DNA of 64,000 bases. Origin: Nelumbo lutea (lineage: Eukaryota > Streptophyta > Magnoliopsida > Proteales > Nelumbonaceae). Shown piece by piece: positions 12,301 through 25,060 of the stretch (position 1 is its first letter; each line of letters begins with the position of its first letter). The stretch covers positions 51,882,922 to 51,946,921 of the forward strand of contig JAKGHH010000004.1 of NCBI GenBank assembly GCA_022828595.1, written 5' to 3'. The notes beneath the pieces were generated by a model. The model ran no database searches, was not told the DNA's origin, and was given only the letters and a program-made list of their open reading frames with translations. Made by a program: the position numbers and the translations under genes.

Positions 12301-13870
12301 TGTTCAATATTGATGATGTCGATGTTCAATCATAACATGATAGTGTTAGCACTGATATGGATACTATTGATATTGTCGAAATTCCCACCCTTAATACTAT
12401 TACTAGGGGAAAGAGAAGAAGGGCACTAAGTTGAGTAACCCGATTTGGAAAATATTTAGAATAGATGAGGTTGAGGGAAAGGAAAAAATAGTTGTTTGCA
12501 AAAAATGTAAGAATTACTTTAACTATTGTAGCAAGGGTAGTACTGGCCACTTGCACAGACATTTGCTTTCGCATGCGAAAAAAGACAAGAAGGGAAAGAA
12601 ACATTACAAACACAAATTTGGGCATGGGGTTTTTGGTACTTTTAAATATTCTCAAGGAAAAATGAGACAAGAGTTAGCAAAGTATATTATGCATGGTGAA
12701 CAACCATTTTTATTAGTTGAAGATATTAAACTTGAAAGATTTTTACATAATTATATAAATCCACAAATTAAAAATTATTCTAAAATACTACTAGAACATA
12801 TGCTTTAAATTTTTTTATTAATATAAACAAAATTTAATTTCTATTTTATCAAATCTTAATTCTAGTTGCAATTATTTATGATGTTTTGACATCTAAATTT
12901 AACATAATTTATATTTGTGTTACTGATCATTTTATTGATGAAAATTGACTTTTACAAAATAGAATTTTAAGTTTTACTAGGTTTGAATGGCCACATACTA
13001 GGCCAACTATTGTTGCAAATATTTTAAATACTTTACGTACTCATGTTATTGAAAATAAATGTTTTTTCTATTAGTTTTGATAATGCTAGTACTAATGATT
13101 CAACAATAAATATATTAAAATCTCAATTAAAACCATATTCAAATGATAAATTATTTCATATTAAATGTGCATGTCACGTCTTAAATTTGTATTTAGGATG
13201 ATTTAAATATTATTTCTCATCATATTTCTAAAATTAGAAGTTATATTATATATATTAAAAGTTTTGGAGCAAGAAAACAAGAATTTAAATATTTATGTCA
13301 AAATTATGGTTTAAAATATAAACATTTTGTATTAGATGTTCAACATAGATGGAATTTTATTTATTCTATGTTAGAAAGTTGTATTTATTACAAACAAATT
13401 CTTACTAATTTTTATAATGAAAAAAATGCCACATGATATTATTCTTGAGGAAGACTAGGAAATGACAATTTGTATCAAATATTTTTCACAAAATTTTTAT
13501 GATGCAAGTAATGAATTTTTGGGTGTTGACTACCCAATTAATTGTATTTTAGTTAATCAATTATTTATAATTAGTGAATATTTTGCAAAATATAGAAGAA
13601 ATTCACAATTTAAAAGTATTATTGAAATAATGGAAAATAAATTAAAAAAATATTGGGAGAACATTTTTCCTCTTTATTGCTTAGCTACAATATTAGATCT
13701 TAGGATTATGAAAGATGGTTTAGATGGTTTATTTGAATCATATTGTTAAAATATGAATATTGAATCTAAAAATAAAAAAAGAAGAAATTAATAATTTCTT
13801 ATTTGAAATGTATAATTTATATGAATCTCAAATAAAAAAGAAGAAATTAATAATCCACTTCAATTGCAGT
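12301..13870 (+). pseudogene. Decayed, AT-rich hAT-superfamily transposase
   Basis: hAT transposases cut and paste elements that carry 8-bp target duplications. The relic opens with an acidic lead-in, then a BED zinc finger at 12431-12570 (CKKC and HLHRHLLSH), then the conserved RQELAKYIMHGEQPFLLVE block at 12664-12720. After a decayed stretch come DNAST at about 13082 and FHIKCACHVLNL at about 13157, corresponding to the second catalytic Asp region and the usual CAHILNL motif. A late block at 13462-13749 contains YFAKYRRN and CLATILDLRIMK. Multiple stops and frame changes break it, and no C-terminal dimerisation motif was seen. The DNA is strikingly A/T-rich, consistent with long decay. Confidence 0.75.
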
Positions 13871-16800
13871 CTGCTAGAATTTCAAGAAAATTGCTTAACA
13901 GAAAAATTCATAAAATGTATGATATCATAGTTACAAATGGAATTATATGATATCCTAGTTAGTAAGTTAAAAATATAGCCAGAAACAGGGGTAGCCCTCC
14001 CCAAAACCTAAATGCCCATCACACCCCAAATCTCCTAACCAGAGAATCTCTAGCCAGACAACTAACCTGCCAAAAGAAGAATGAAAACCATACATAGAAA
14101 AATAACAACTTCAAAAGTAATTTATCAATTAAAATGGCAGAAATATGATGTTATTTAACTCCAACCTTGTGAAACATGCCAAAAAAGAATAGTTCACAAA
14201 ACCTGTTACAAATCAAAGAGGAAAACAACAAACCAAATAATATAATAGAACACGAAATAAATGGAAAAATAAAACCCACTCCCCTAATCAAATGAACAAC
14301 ACAAAACCAAGCAAAACATTCAAGAAATGAAGCTTCATTTCCACTCTGCTACACTTCCTCAAAACATTCGAGAAATGAAGCTCCATTTCCACTCCGCTAC
14401 ACTTCCTCTCTCCTACCAACGAAGAAAACTAGGAAATAATAAAACAAACCCTACCAAAGGAGGAAGCTATGAAGGAACTGAGAGAAAGTACATTTACCTG
14501 ACCAATAGTTGGTCGTACTGGTTTGGAAGTGAAAAACCTAAGAACCCAAAGAAATCAAAACTTCATTTCAGGACAATAAACTAAAAAAATAAAAGAAAAA
14601 TCGTCAAGAATATAGCCAAAACCTATTACTCCGTATCTATAACGAGCCACAAATATTAAGAATGTTTTGAAAAATCAAACTGTGTAGGGTCTTCCTTTGA
14701 TCACAATGTATCCATTACTGCATATGGTTTTAGCTTGTTGACGATATGTCTTTGAGCTCAGTTTCTTGCCTATTTTGATCCTTTGGTGCATTAAGGGGTC
14801 TCTTCCTTCTCCTTTCTTTACCATTGGAAAAAGGGAGAGTAGAGAATGAAAACCTGAATAAACCTGAAAAGAATAAATGCAAACTTGATCAAACCAACCG
14901 TATTTTTAAAAATATGTAGCAAAAAAAGAATATATATATATATATTTTTTTTTTTTGTAAAAAAAGAGTGGGTAGCGAGTAGATATAAGAAACATATTTA
15001 AAACATGCTGAGTTTTGTTTAAATTTATGCATGTGTATATTTACCTTGTAGGAAAGTTCTATGTTTATTAAGCATTCTCCTTGAAAGAATCCAGAGCTTG
15101 CTTGTATTTCTTCTCTTGTGACCAATCAAAATCTCACTCTTATGGCCAAATTTTTTAACCTATACCATCATGGAAATATAGAAAATCAAATAAAAAAAGA
15201 AAAGCAGAAGAAACCCAAGAAAAATCCTAAAAAAGAACCCACAGAAAAAACCTCCATCAAGGAATCTCAAAGAAACCTATAATAGAAGGCACAAAACTTT
15301 GTTAATCCACAAACACCGCAAATCCACTAATTCATAAGAGCAAAAAATTATCGCACAAATCACTCCCATGAGAACAACCCCAATACCATCACACCTAATC
15401 TCCCGTTTGTTTTCAAGTTATATACTCCAATTGCCAAAAAAACAAATTTGTCAAAAGTTTATACAAATTGTAATCCAGGTTTTTAAGAAACACTTAAAAG
15501 AGAAAATAGTTGAACTATAAAGAAATCAGGTGTTAAATTACAATGAAAACAGAGGAGATTGTATCAAAATTTATAAGAACTAACGATAACCTTAATGGAA
15601 GAGAAAGGATCCATTGAAGCTTCTTCAGGCCATCAACCGTCCAATGTTGACACTCTGGACAAGGGTTTGGAATGTTCAATTTCATTCATATGGCTAGTCG
15701 AAGACCCCAAGCTAGAAGAGAGAGAAAAAGAAAGTATGCCAAAAAAGAAAAGAAAAAGTGGAGAAAAGGAGATATAGGGAGAAAAACTACCGGAGAACTG
15801 CAAACCTGTGGCTAATCAAAGAGAAGAAACCCTGTCTTCTCGGAGACCCATGAAGCCCTGTCTTTTTGTAGATGGATGCTTTCGGAAGGAACAATGAGAT
15901 AACTAAAGCCACTTAAACTCCAAAATTCATGGAAAAAGAATACCAAACAGAAGCAGAAGAGGAAACTCCTCCCTCAAACAGAAAAAACCCAACCCTTAGC
16001 AAGAGAGAGAGAGAGAGAAAAAGAAAAAGCAAGACCAGAAGAAACTTCTGTTTTTCTAGAGAACTCACCATCGAAATTGAAACTTCAGAAAGAATTTACT
16101 GTTTATCTAGCTATCAAGGTTTGCTCATGTTGCTGCAAGGGGTACCAGCCACTCCATCATCAGCCTCCACTGGCCATACGCTACCATGATTGATGGGTCA
16201 GATGCACCACTGACCATATGCTGGGGTTTCACCACATCGAGAGAGAGAGAGAGAGAGAGAGGTGGAAAAAAGAGAAAAGAGACTATGAGAAGAAAGTGAG
16301 GCAGTGGAAAAACAGGAAAATGGAAGCTTGCTCAAGCTTTCTCAGGTAATGAAGACTAGCTTGCCCAGCAAGCTTCTCCTCGCCTCCTCATGAGAGCACA
16401 AACCACAGGAAGAAGTGACAGATTCGCACAGGCATCACTTGCAATAGGAGCAGACCAAGGAGAGAAAGGAATGAAAGAGGGGAGAAAGGAATGAAAGAGA
16501 GGACATGCATTGAAAGAACAGAGCAAGTGTATCAAAATCACAATGCACCACGTGCTGGACTCTCGCCAATAACCACACACCACCCAAATATATATATGGA
16601 TTGCATAAACATAAGGTAATATATAGCACTCAACACAAGTAGCATTGAATGTCATTTTTTTAATAAATCTGTCTATAAATTATATAATCTGTTATATACT
16701 AATCTATTATACAATCTGTATATATATAATTTATATAATCTGTTATATAATTTCCTTGTAGGGGGTCTAAAACTTCTAAAGAAAATGATGGATCTTAAGG

Positions 16801-16900
16801 CTGAATTGGATTGGCTTCTAGGATTGAAGTTGGGTTGTTTTATAGGCTTAACTAGGATGGTTTGTAAGGTTGAAATTGGGAGGCATCCTAAGATTTAGAT
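13871..16900. other. Long intergenic region without a recognisable gene
   Basis: The stretch is purine-rich on the top strand and carries several short frames of no known family, such as those near 15595-15777 and 15929-16189, which are Lys/Glu-rich and start without context. A (GA)n microsatellite lies at 16241-16261, and a TATA-rich tract at about 16670-16750. It may be old repeat DNA. Confidence 0.3.
14313..14408. repeat. Tandem duplication, 48-bp unit, two copies
   Basis: A unit beginning AAAACATTC and containing GAAATGAAGC and CATTTCCACTC is repeated at 14313 and 14361. The copies differ at about three bases. Confidence 0.75.
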
Positions 16901-17195
16901 TTAGGTTGGAATGGCGCTGGTTATGCTATGATTTACAATAATAAAGAGAGGTTAAATGAGGTGGACTTAAGGGTGATTCATGCTGTGATTAGTAAATCAA
17001 AATCAAATGAGGCGATGAGATGGGGTGCAATGTGGCTGGTCTACTGCTGGTGTTTGCAGCAGGAAACAAGGTTGTTGCCATGGGCACAACTACTTACAGT
17101 CCAAAAATGGGAGTGTGCTGGGCAGAGATTGGCCTAACCATGGGCTATTAATTGCTGCCCAAATAGAGGGGCAAGTTGGGCTGAGATGGATGTGA

Positions 17196-17445
17196 GAACT
17201 GCTGTAATTTACAACAGTAGATGGTGTGAAGTGGGGGCTGAAATTGAGGTTCTCTTCTGTAATTTACAGCAGCTAGAGGAGCAGTTTTTGGGCTTCCACC
17301 TGAGGCATTTTACAGCAAAAAATAGAAGGTGTGAGGGGTGTTCTAAGGACTGCAATATTGCTGTAATTTACAGCAGAAAATGTGGCCAAGAGGAGGTTAC
17401 GGGACAGCAACGATGAGCTGCCAACCACCTTAATTTACAGCAATA
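17196..17445. repeat. Cluster of five copies of the palindrome GCTGTAATTTACAGC
   Basis: Full or partial copies lie near 17200, 17256, 17301, 17359 and 17429, about 45-70 bp apart, with unrelated DNA between them. The first and fourth carry GCTGTAATTTAC and the second, fourth and fifth carry AATTTACAGCA. Intervals are irregular, so this is not a simple tandem array. Confidence 0.55.
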
Positions 17446-19517
17446 AGTTAGGTGGAACTTGGATTGGATATGGGATGATTGTAATTCCCAAAACTAAACC
17501 AGCAGCAAGCCAGCACTTACCACTAAGAAGCAAATCACAAGAAATACAATGACGAGAAAATAGTTTCTTGAAAACTTTTTTTTTGTTTTGTTTAGAAAAG
17601 AAAACTGAACCATATTCCCAATTCAAAATACAAGAAACACTCATTACTCAAGAAGCAACTAAGTGAGAGCAATTTAATTTTTGAAAGAATTAACAGAAGT
17701 TAATTTTCTCATTTCTTTTTCTTTCTTTGTAAGCGAAGGTTTTAGGCACCTGTCTCTCTATTCAATGTAGATGCTAATCCCAGCACCAAGGCACACAACA
17801 AGGCAATGTGCTGATTGGAATCGTTCATACTTTTCTAGGCAATAGGATGATGCTATTCAAATTATCATCATGGCATTAGTTGACCAATAGCATAGAGATT
17901 GGAGGAGAAATGGCTGGACTTCTGAACATTTACCCCATCCTAAGCCAACAAATGAGAACCACCCTAAGACAATAATTCAAATCTGAAGCTAGTGTTTAAT
18001 TTACGTAAGACAATCACTTGGTAATCACAACTAGCACTTTCTAAAAATTAGAAAGTAATCATTTAGAAAATAAGGCAAACACTTGATTCAAAATTAGGGG
18101 TAACATTTCAAAAATATAAAAAGGAAAGAAAATTCTAATTGACTACTTGGCAATTCAAGAGTTGAAACAGGTGTATTTCAGACATCCATATTAGTAATCA
18201 GAAACTATTTTGAGATAGTATACACTAATGAGAGGGAACATCTATAGAGATCAAATCTATCTCCAGAATTGACAAAGTTGATATACAGATTTTGGAGATT
18301 GATTTAATGAGTTGTAAATTTGTAATTCCCTTCCAAATTAACTAGTAAAAAGGGGCAAATTTTGAAAACACATAAGAAGAAATTCAAAAAACACAATATT
18401 AAACGTATAATGAGAGAGGGAGACACACCTTTTCTGGAGGAAGATAGATGGGAGTATCTCCTTGACTGATCTGCAATGGAAAAAAGCAAGAAGTCAACTA
18501 CTGGTGAAGGTGGAGTTGCTGCCACCTCTTTTTTGAGCCTAGTCACTGATGAGAACCACTGGTCACCACTTATGTGCACGAGAGAATGGTGGTGAAAAGA
18601 AAAAAATTGTTTAGGGTTTAAGAAGGGAGGTTTTAAGACGTGAGGCCAATTTTGGGTTTTTAAAATTTATAAAAGGGCACGGTTGGAAGCAAAAATTCAT
18701 CCGTTACCTCCGAATGCACTTGGAGGTAGATTGACCATTATTCTGAGGTTTTTCGGTGTTCAGAGGTGCAACCGAATGATCACTGACTGCTGAAAAAGCA
18801 ACATTTTCAGCATTCAGAAGTTAATTCAGTGCTACCAAACATCCCCTTAGTGGGCTAGAATTTCATATACCATCCTTTGTTGATACAGGAATTTTTTGTG
18901 GGTAAATATCGATACGGGAAATTAAAATCATTCTTTTTTTTGACAAGTTACCTTTAAATTATACACTTACCTGGTTGCCTTTTCAATCCCCTTTAATCTA
19001 CTGGTCCATATAATCCATTAAGCGAGACTTATTTGAATATATTGACATTGGCTGTGAGCCCATAATTTAGGTTGTGTTTGGATAAGCTTCAGGATTTGTG
19101 CTTTCAAAGCCCAAAAGTACAGAGTCCCAATTGTAGGCTTTATGCCTCAGGGTTTAAAAGTGTTTTGTCTTACGCAACTCCTACCAAACACTCTAAACAC
19201 TGCTTGATTCTTTCGTTTTCCATAACCCAAACAAAGTCTTTTATCATTTATTGCTTTCCTTTGCTTTTGTCAACCATAGAGACTCAATATGATCTAAAAC
19301 TTTGTTTTACAATAATAAGTTAATAGCATTCTCTTGATAAGATGGTACAAAATTATATGATAACAACTTAAGTAACAAAACAACATTCAAATTCAATCAT
19401 TTTATGTAGTTTAACCATGATGAAGGATCACACATATACAATGATCATTCTAGAAATATAACAAAAAGAAGATGACTGCCTATATGTTTCCATGGAGGCA
19501 AAATGTAATTTAAAATC
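17446..19517. other. Intergenic region without a recognisable gene
   Basis: No frame matches a known family. A stretch ending at about 18850 with CAAACATCCCC then TTA looks like the right end of a Tourist-like MITE, but its left end was not located. Another GTGTTTGGAT-type end lies at about 19070. Confidence 0.3.
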
Positions 19518-19763
19518 TTTCATTCTAATGACAACTGCATATATTTAAATTTGTAGGCCTGAAAAACCTAAAAGATCTCTCTGCCCTGGCCCTTGTATGT
19601 TTCCATTATAGTATCATTTTTTATTAGGGAAAGCTCATGATTTCATTCTAATGACAACTGCATATATTTAAATTTGTAGGCCTGAAAAACCTAAAAGATC
19701 TCTCTGCCCTGGCCCTTGTATGTTTCCATTATAGTATCATTTTTTATTAGGGAAAGCTCATGA
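19518..19763. repeat. Perfect tandem duplication, 123-bp unit, two copies
   Basis: Copies at 19518-19640 and 19641-19763 appear identical base for base. They lie about 300 bp beyond the stop codon of the PPR gene, perhaps in its 3' UTR or flank. Perfect identity implies a very recent event, or an assembly artefact. Confidence 0.9.
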
Positions 19764-20058
19764 AAAGCTACAAGCATTAGAGCAAAGACCACATTCAAAT
19801 TCCATGGCAACATAGATGAATGGAAGCAAAGCCAAGAGTTTAGCAGGATATGTGCAGAATTATATTATAGTCTCTAGTCATTTTAATAAATAAAGAGTGG
19901 TGAAAAATCCATTTTACAAGAAACTTTTTATGGTACAAATTTACATAAAGTTGCTGTAAAGAATTCATACATGAGCTCTTGAACATGTAAACAAGAAAGA
20001 GATACAGAAGCTTATTATGTCAGGTTAGTCAAATGATATACAAGGTGTTTCCTACCAA

Positions 20059-22137
20059 TTATATCAGGGATGATCTCATATGGATATATCTTTGAGCCTC
20101 TTCAATGCGTCCCAGATGTGTAAGCAGTCCAATTAGGCAGGAAAAATTTCCTTCTGATGGCTTGATGTTGTATCTTCGAACCATGGAATTAAATATTTGG
20201 CAAGCCTCATCCACAAATCCAGCTTTAGCACAAATAGATAGAAGCACATCAAAAGTGTAACGGTTTGGAGAGAAACTATTTGACTGCATTTTATTAAAGA
20301 GATTGAGTGCATCTCGATACTGATTGTTATATCCATATGCTTCTATAATTGCAGTCCATGTCATTGATCCCTTTGTAAATATTGCATTAAAAACCAACCT
20401 AGCATGGTCAATTCTTCCACATCTCCCATACATCTTTATAAGTTCTGCACAAATGAAAGGAATGGATTCAAAATCCCTCTTCAAGACATATCCATGTAAC
20501 TCCTTCCCAACCTTTAAGGCCCCCAATTCACCACAGATGCTTAAAATCCTTGCTACAGCTACAGAATCTGGTCTGTACCTGGAAAGTTGCATCAACCGAA
20601 ATACTCCCACTGCTTCTTCTAAGCACTGGTTGTTCAAGTATGAATCTATCATAGCTGTCCATGAGATTACATTCCTTCTCTCCATTCTATGGAACAACTT
20701 GCAAGAATAATCTAAGTTACCACATTTAGAGTACATGACCATTAAGGAGGTAACTATGGACACATTGGGTAGAAATCCATTCTTCACCACATATCCATGA
20801 ATCTCCTTTCCTTGTTTAAGAGCCTTCATCTCTCCACAAACTGGAAGAACAGTTGCAATCGTCACAACATCCGGCTTAACCCCTTCTTGCTGCATCCAGA
20901 CAATTGATCTCAGAGCCTGCTCAAGACTACCATTTGAAATGTAACCTGACATGAGGGCAGTCCAAGAAACAGCATTTCGCTCCGTTGAGGCATAGAATAC
21001 CCTCCTTCCTGAACTCATGTCCCCGCATTTGCAGTACATGTCAATCAATGCAGACTGAACAAACAACTGTCTTGCGTAATTCTTCGTCTTGATCACATAT
21101 GCATGAATCTCTTGACCCAGTTTTCGGGTCCACAGTTCTCCAAAAACAGGAAGGATCATTGTCAGAATAGCTGAGTTTGGATTTATGCCTTGTCTTCTCA
21201 TCTGCCTCAAATACTGTAATGCCTCTCTGTAAAGCCTATTGTGTGAAAAACCAGCGATCATAGCACCCCAGACAACAACATCTCTTTCAAGAACTTCTTC
21301 AAATATTCGCCGGGCCAATTTAATCTTGCCACATTTGAAGTACATATCAATCAAACTAGTTTGGAGGACAACAGACCCATCTGCAAAGCCATTCTTGATC
21401 AAAAGGGCATGGGTCTTCATACCTTGGATGAATGCAGATGAGCCTGCAAAGCTTTTGATCAGGCAAGAAAAGGAATATTCATTTAATTCAATCCCCAAAT
21501 CTCGCATTCTTGAATATATTTCCAGCACTTCTCGATACTGTCGCCCACCTCGAATAACACCACCTCGAAGCAAAGCATTCCACGGGTAGACACTTCCACA
21601 AGGAATATCATCAAACACTTTCTTCGCCTCTTCGATCGAGCCACATGAAGCATACATGTGGACGAGCTTGGTACATAGGAATTCATTGTTTTCCAGCCCA
21701 TTTATCCGAATAAAAGCATGTATTTGCCTGCCTTCAGTGAGGGACTTTGATCGAACACATGCAGCAAGAAGTGAAGAAAATGTGGTGGGGTTCACTGGAA
21801 TTCCTTGTTTGTCCAAGTAGTCCAAGATGGTAAGGGCCTCCTTCAGCTTCCCTTCCCTGGCAAATCTCTGGATGTCTTTGTATATGGCAAGTGGATTCTT
21901 GGTATGGAGTGGTAAAGATGATGGAAATGCATCTTTCTCTGCGAATTTCTGTGTTCTGGGAGGAATCTTGAAGGAATTTTTGTGTTGATTAGGTTGTGTT
22001 TGAGGTAGAATTGGTAAATCTGTTGTTGTTCTTGAAGTTGATGCCTTAGCTCGTAGAATTCGAGATGGTTCTAAGTGGATTGTGGTGGGAATACGAATTG
22101 AATTAACAAGGAGATATGAAGCCGACAGACCTTCCAT
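20059..22137 (-). CDS. Pentatricopeptide-repeat protein, PLS type, probably plastid-targeted
   Basis: PPR proteins bind specific organellar RNAs and help edit, cut or stabilise them. This intronless gene gives 692 residues from the ATG at 22137; the frame extends three codons further, but only to a GTG. The first ~70 residues are rich in Ser, Thr and basic residues and poor in acidic ones, suiting a plastid or mitochondrial transit peptide. From about residue 95 to the end run roughly fifteen degenerate 31-36 residue repeats of mixed P, L and S type, with recurrent cores such as LIDMYCKCGDM, SLMVMYSKCGN and VISWTAMIDSY. There is no E, E+ or DYW tail, so on its own it should lack deaminase activity. 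The overall form resembles a single-copy plant family of about 690 residues that includes, as I recall it, Arabidopsis At1g71460; a search is needed to confirm this. The frame is intact with no stops, so it is probably functional. Confidence 0.93.
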   Translation of the reverse strand: MEGLSASYLLVNSIRIPTTIHLEPSRILRAKASTSRTTTDLPILPQTQPNQHKNSFKIPPRTQKFAEKDAFPSSLPLHTKNPLAIYKDIQRFAREGKLKEALTILDYLDKQGIPVNPTTFSSLLAACVRSKSLTEGRQIHAFIRINGLENNEFLCTKLVHMYASCGSIEEAKKVFDDIPCGSVYPWNALLRGGVIRGGRQYREVLEIYSRMRDLGIELNEYSFSCLIKSFAGSSAFIQGMKTHALLIKNGFADGSVVLQTSLIDMYFKCGKIKLARRIFEEVLERDVVVWGAMIAGFSHNRLYREALQYLRQMRRQGINPNSAILTMILPVFGELWTRKLGQEIHAYVIKTKNYARQLFVQSALIDMYCKCGDMSSGRRVFYASTERNAVSWTALMSGYISNGSLEQALRSIVWMQQEGVKPDVVTIATVLPVCGEMKALKQGKEIHGYVVKNGFLPNVSIVTSLMVMYSKCGNLDYSCKLFHRMERRNVISWTAMIDSYLNNQCLEEAVGVFRLMQLSRYRPDSVAVARILSICGELGALKVGKELHGYVLKRDFESIPFICAELIKMYGRCGRIDHARLVFNAIFTKGSMTWTAIIEAYGYNNQYRDALNLFNKMQSNSFSPNRYTFDVLLSICAKAGFVDEACQIFNSMVRRYNIKPSEGNFSCLIGLLTHLGRIEEAQRYIHMRSSLI

Positions 22138-22146
22138 GATTTGCAC

Positions 22147-25060
22147 CTTTGGTTGTTATGTTTGCTTACTTTCAGTTCAACAGAGCTCCAAATGCAACTA
22201 TTTATTGGATTGGAATCCCAGTTCTGTTTTCTGTGTGTGCGAGAATCAGATAATGCTCAAAAGAACTAGAAACCAACCTCAAAACTCAAACCACAGAATG
22301 GAAATTTAGGATCCCCAATGGCTGCTCACACTCTGCAAAGCCAAAAACATAGCTCTAAGATATTAGTGTCACTCCTCTGTATAAGAACAATATCGGTAGG
22401 TATTAGAGTTGCTCCCTTGTAAGAAAAAAACTATTAGAGGTAATTTTTGCTTCAACTGGACAAGCTAAGTCCATATAATTTTCAGAATCTGAAGCACATA
22501 ATTTAAAATCTCTGTAACCTCTTTGTAGCATATACCTTTCTGGAACAAGCAAAAAAGAAAAGAATAGAGTAGAGTAATGATTAATTACCATATGAGTAAC
22601 AATTTATTTAACGTAATTTCAGCATATGAAAAGCAAAAGGAGAGGGGAGAATAGCTAAATCCATATAGTTAGGTTTGAGTCTACTTCTTTAATATGCTTT
22701 AACCACTTCTATTGATGAATTACACAGGTGTTTGGCTATATTGAAGATGCAGGCTGTTTATGAGGGCCGCCAAAGGTACAAAGAAGGTGATGAGCATGGA
22801 TACAACCACAGCCCATGGAACTGATGGGTACATCCAAATCCAATCTGAAAAGACTATGGGTCTGTTTGGTTCGTGGCTGGAATGGGATCAGAACCGGAAT
22901 CAGAATGGACTATTCCCCTGCTTATTTGATTCAGACAGGAATCAGAATCAGACTCCAATTGATGTTGTTTAGTTCATCCGTAAGCTGGAGTCAGAATTAA
23001 CCAAGATTTCCAATTTTATCCCTGATAAAAAATTCAAAATTTGACTTATAATTACTATTTTTGAAATGGAAAAATAGTTTGACATTCAGTTCACATAGAA
23101 GAGATAAAGGAAACATGAATAAAGAAAGAAAAAAAGGCATAAAAACTACAGACTGGATAGCTTTGTATCCAAGCATCAACAAAAGTTTAACTACAAAGAC
23201 CAAATATAATAAAAACTATAGATATCTTTGGGTGGGGGAATTTGGGAAGCAAGGGAGGAATCAGATTTAAGGCTCCTGGAATCATCCTCACTTTTATTTG
23301 GTGAAGATCCAATCCCCTTATAACTCAAGTTAACAAATGACAGAAAGAAAGAACATTTACAAATTTGTTCCAAGAGAAGTTTGAAAAGTGAACCATGTCT
23401 CCTTCTCGCAATCTCTCTGATCACATGCTTGGTCTAACTTCAACAATAGTAACAACTCTCTTTGAAGACATCTCCAGCACAGAAATAGTATGGACTGAAC
23501 TTCAACAATAGTAACAACTCTCTTTGAAGACATCTCCAGCACAGAAATAGTATGGACTGATTGCTTCCTATCACCATCTTCAGCAACCCTGTAAATGCTA
23601 CTTCTGGTTCCTCATTTCTCCAAACTCTGGAAATGAATTTCAAACATTCTATTCTGTAGGCTTCAAAACAACAAAAGCATATTCTATAGGCTTCAAAACA
23701 TTCCATCTTCAGCAATCCTGTAAATGCTACTTATGTTTTCTTTTCATTGGTAATAAGATCAAGAGAGTTTTATTGTAAGAAAATCTGGATACAACCCAAC
23801 CCATAAGACGGGAATGGGATCATGGTCTAATGAAGCAGGACAACAAAAGTAAATTCAACAAAATTAAATTCAAATTGAATCTTAATGGCCCTATTGGGCA
23901 GTTAATTAGTATGGCTTGTTTGCTTATCAGTGCAAAATTGGACCTACCCATGGAAAAACAAAGAATGATTCTAAGTTCAACAAATATTTCCCATGGTTAG
24001 CCATTTTCCCTTCTTTGGGTAAATTCAGATGCCTCACAGGCTCATACATAAAAGTGAGAAATTAAGGGTAGGGCAGTCTACATACGATGTAGCTCCCATT
24101 TTTGCTGCCACAATGTATAGCCATAGAATTATGCATCTGTCATTTAGGCTAGAGCAGATCGTCAGAAACAACTTCTATATTCTCATCAGAACAATAGTTG
24201 TAGTTGAATGGGTCCAAAAATAAGAGATTAACCATTTGTTCAGTTAAAGAAGAGAAGAACATGAGCTAATACTATCAAACTCATGGAGATACAAGAATAT
24301 TCTTCACGTAGATGAACGAATAACTAAGGCATTTCACCAAACACCATTGTTGCAAACGGCAACTACAGAAAAGCTTCCTAACATCTTTACCGTATAATGC
24401 TCGATAATTGTCTTGACTACCCCAAAATAAAGAACGAGTAAAGAATACAATAACTATGTCTGCACTCGAGAGTGGTGGTCTAGAGAAAATGGGAGAGGAA
24501 GGGGAAAAACAAAAAAGAGTGAGAGATAAGACGAAGGTGGATAAAGAGAGAGAGTGAGAGAGAGAAACCACCGCTGCCCTGTTCGGTGGTTTTAGCGGCG
24601 GCAACAGCTGCAGAGAAAAGGAATACAAGGGAGGAAGGGAGGGAGAGAGATTTTGTCGATGAGCAGTGATGACTTACCTCGACGGAGTGTGTGGTATTTC
24701 GGCCGTTGGAGGAGAGGATGAGTGTGTGGTTCTACGGCCGTTGGAGTCGGGTAAAGAGAAAGATTTGGGGTTTTTTTGTCATTTGCTTTTTTATCGGAGA
24801 GAGCGTGAATGGCCATTCTCTCAACTGAGATTTTTCAACGATATCGGAAAATCCGAGGGCATTCGATCCAATTATTTCGGATTCGGATTTTGTAATATAC
24901 ATCGATTAATAATCGGATCGGGTTTGGATTTGAATAAATTCAATCCGATTAAAATTCAAATAAGATTATATTATAATATTTATTAATTTTAATATATATA
25001 TATTTAAATAAATAATTTAAAATTATAAAAAATATATATTTTTATATATTATATTAGAAT
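22147..25060. other. Intergenic region upstream of the PPR gene
   Basis: The PPR promoter should lie in the first few hundred bases, but no TATA box is obvious. At about 22857 a GGGTCTGTTTGGTTCG end marks a probable Tourist-like element extending to about 23280, with an unclear right end. Short scattered duplications lie at 23436-23720. Region 24460-24800 is purine-rich with GA runs, and its short frames have no known family. Confidence 0.35.
23436..23559. repeat. Tandem duplication, 62-bp unit, two copies
   Basis: A unit containing CAACAATAGTAACAACTC and GACATCTCCAGCACAG occurs twice in a row with no difference that I can see. A second short motif (ATCTTCAGCAAYCCTGTA) is repeated nearby at about 23575 and 23705, showing further local reshuffling. 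Confidence 0.8.

Noticed and set aside
22138..22146. Upstream start of the PPR gene at 22146
   Set aside because: The frame is open to 22146, but the codon there is GTG. The first ATG is at 22137, so I start the protein there.
24281..24816. Minus-strand gene near 24.3-24.8 kb
   Set aside because: Frames are low-complexity (Ser/Leu/Pro from purine-rich DNA) and overlap in different frames, with no recognisable domain.
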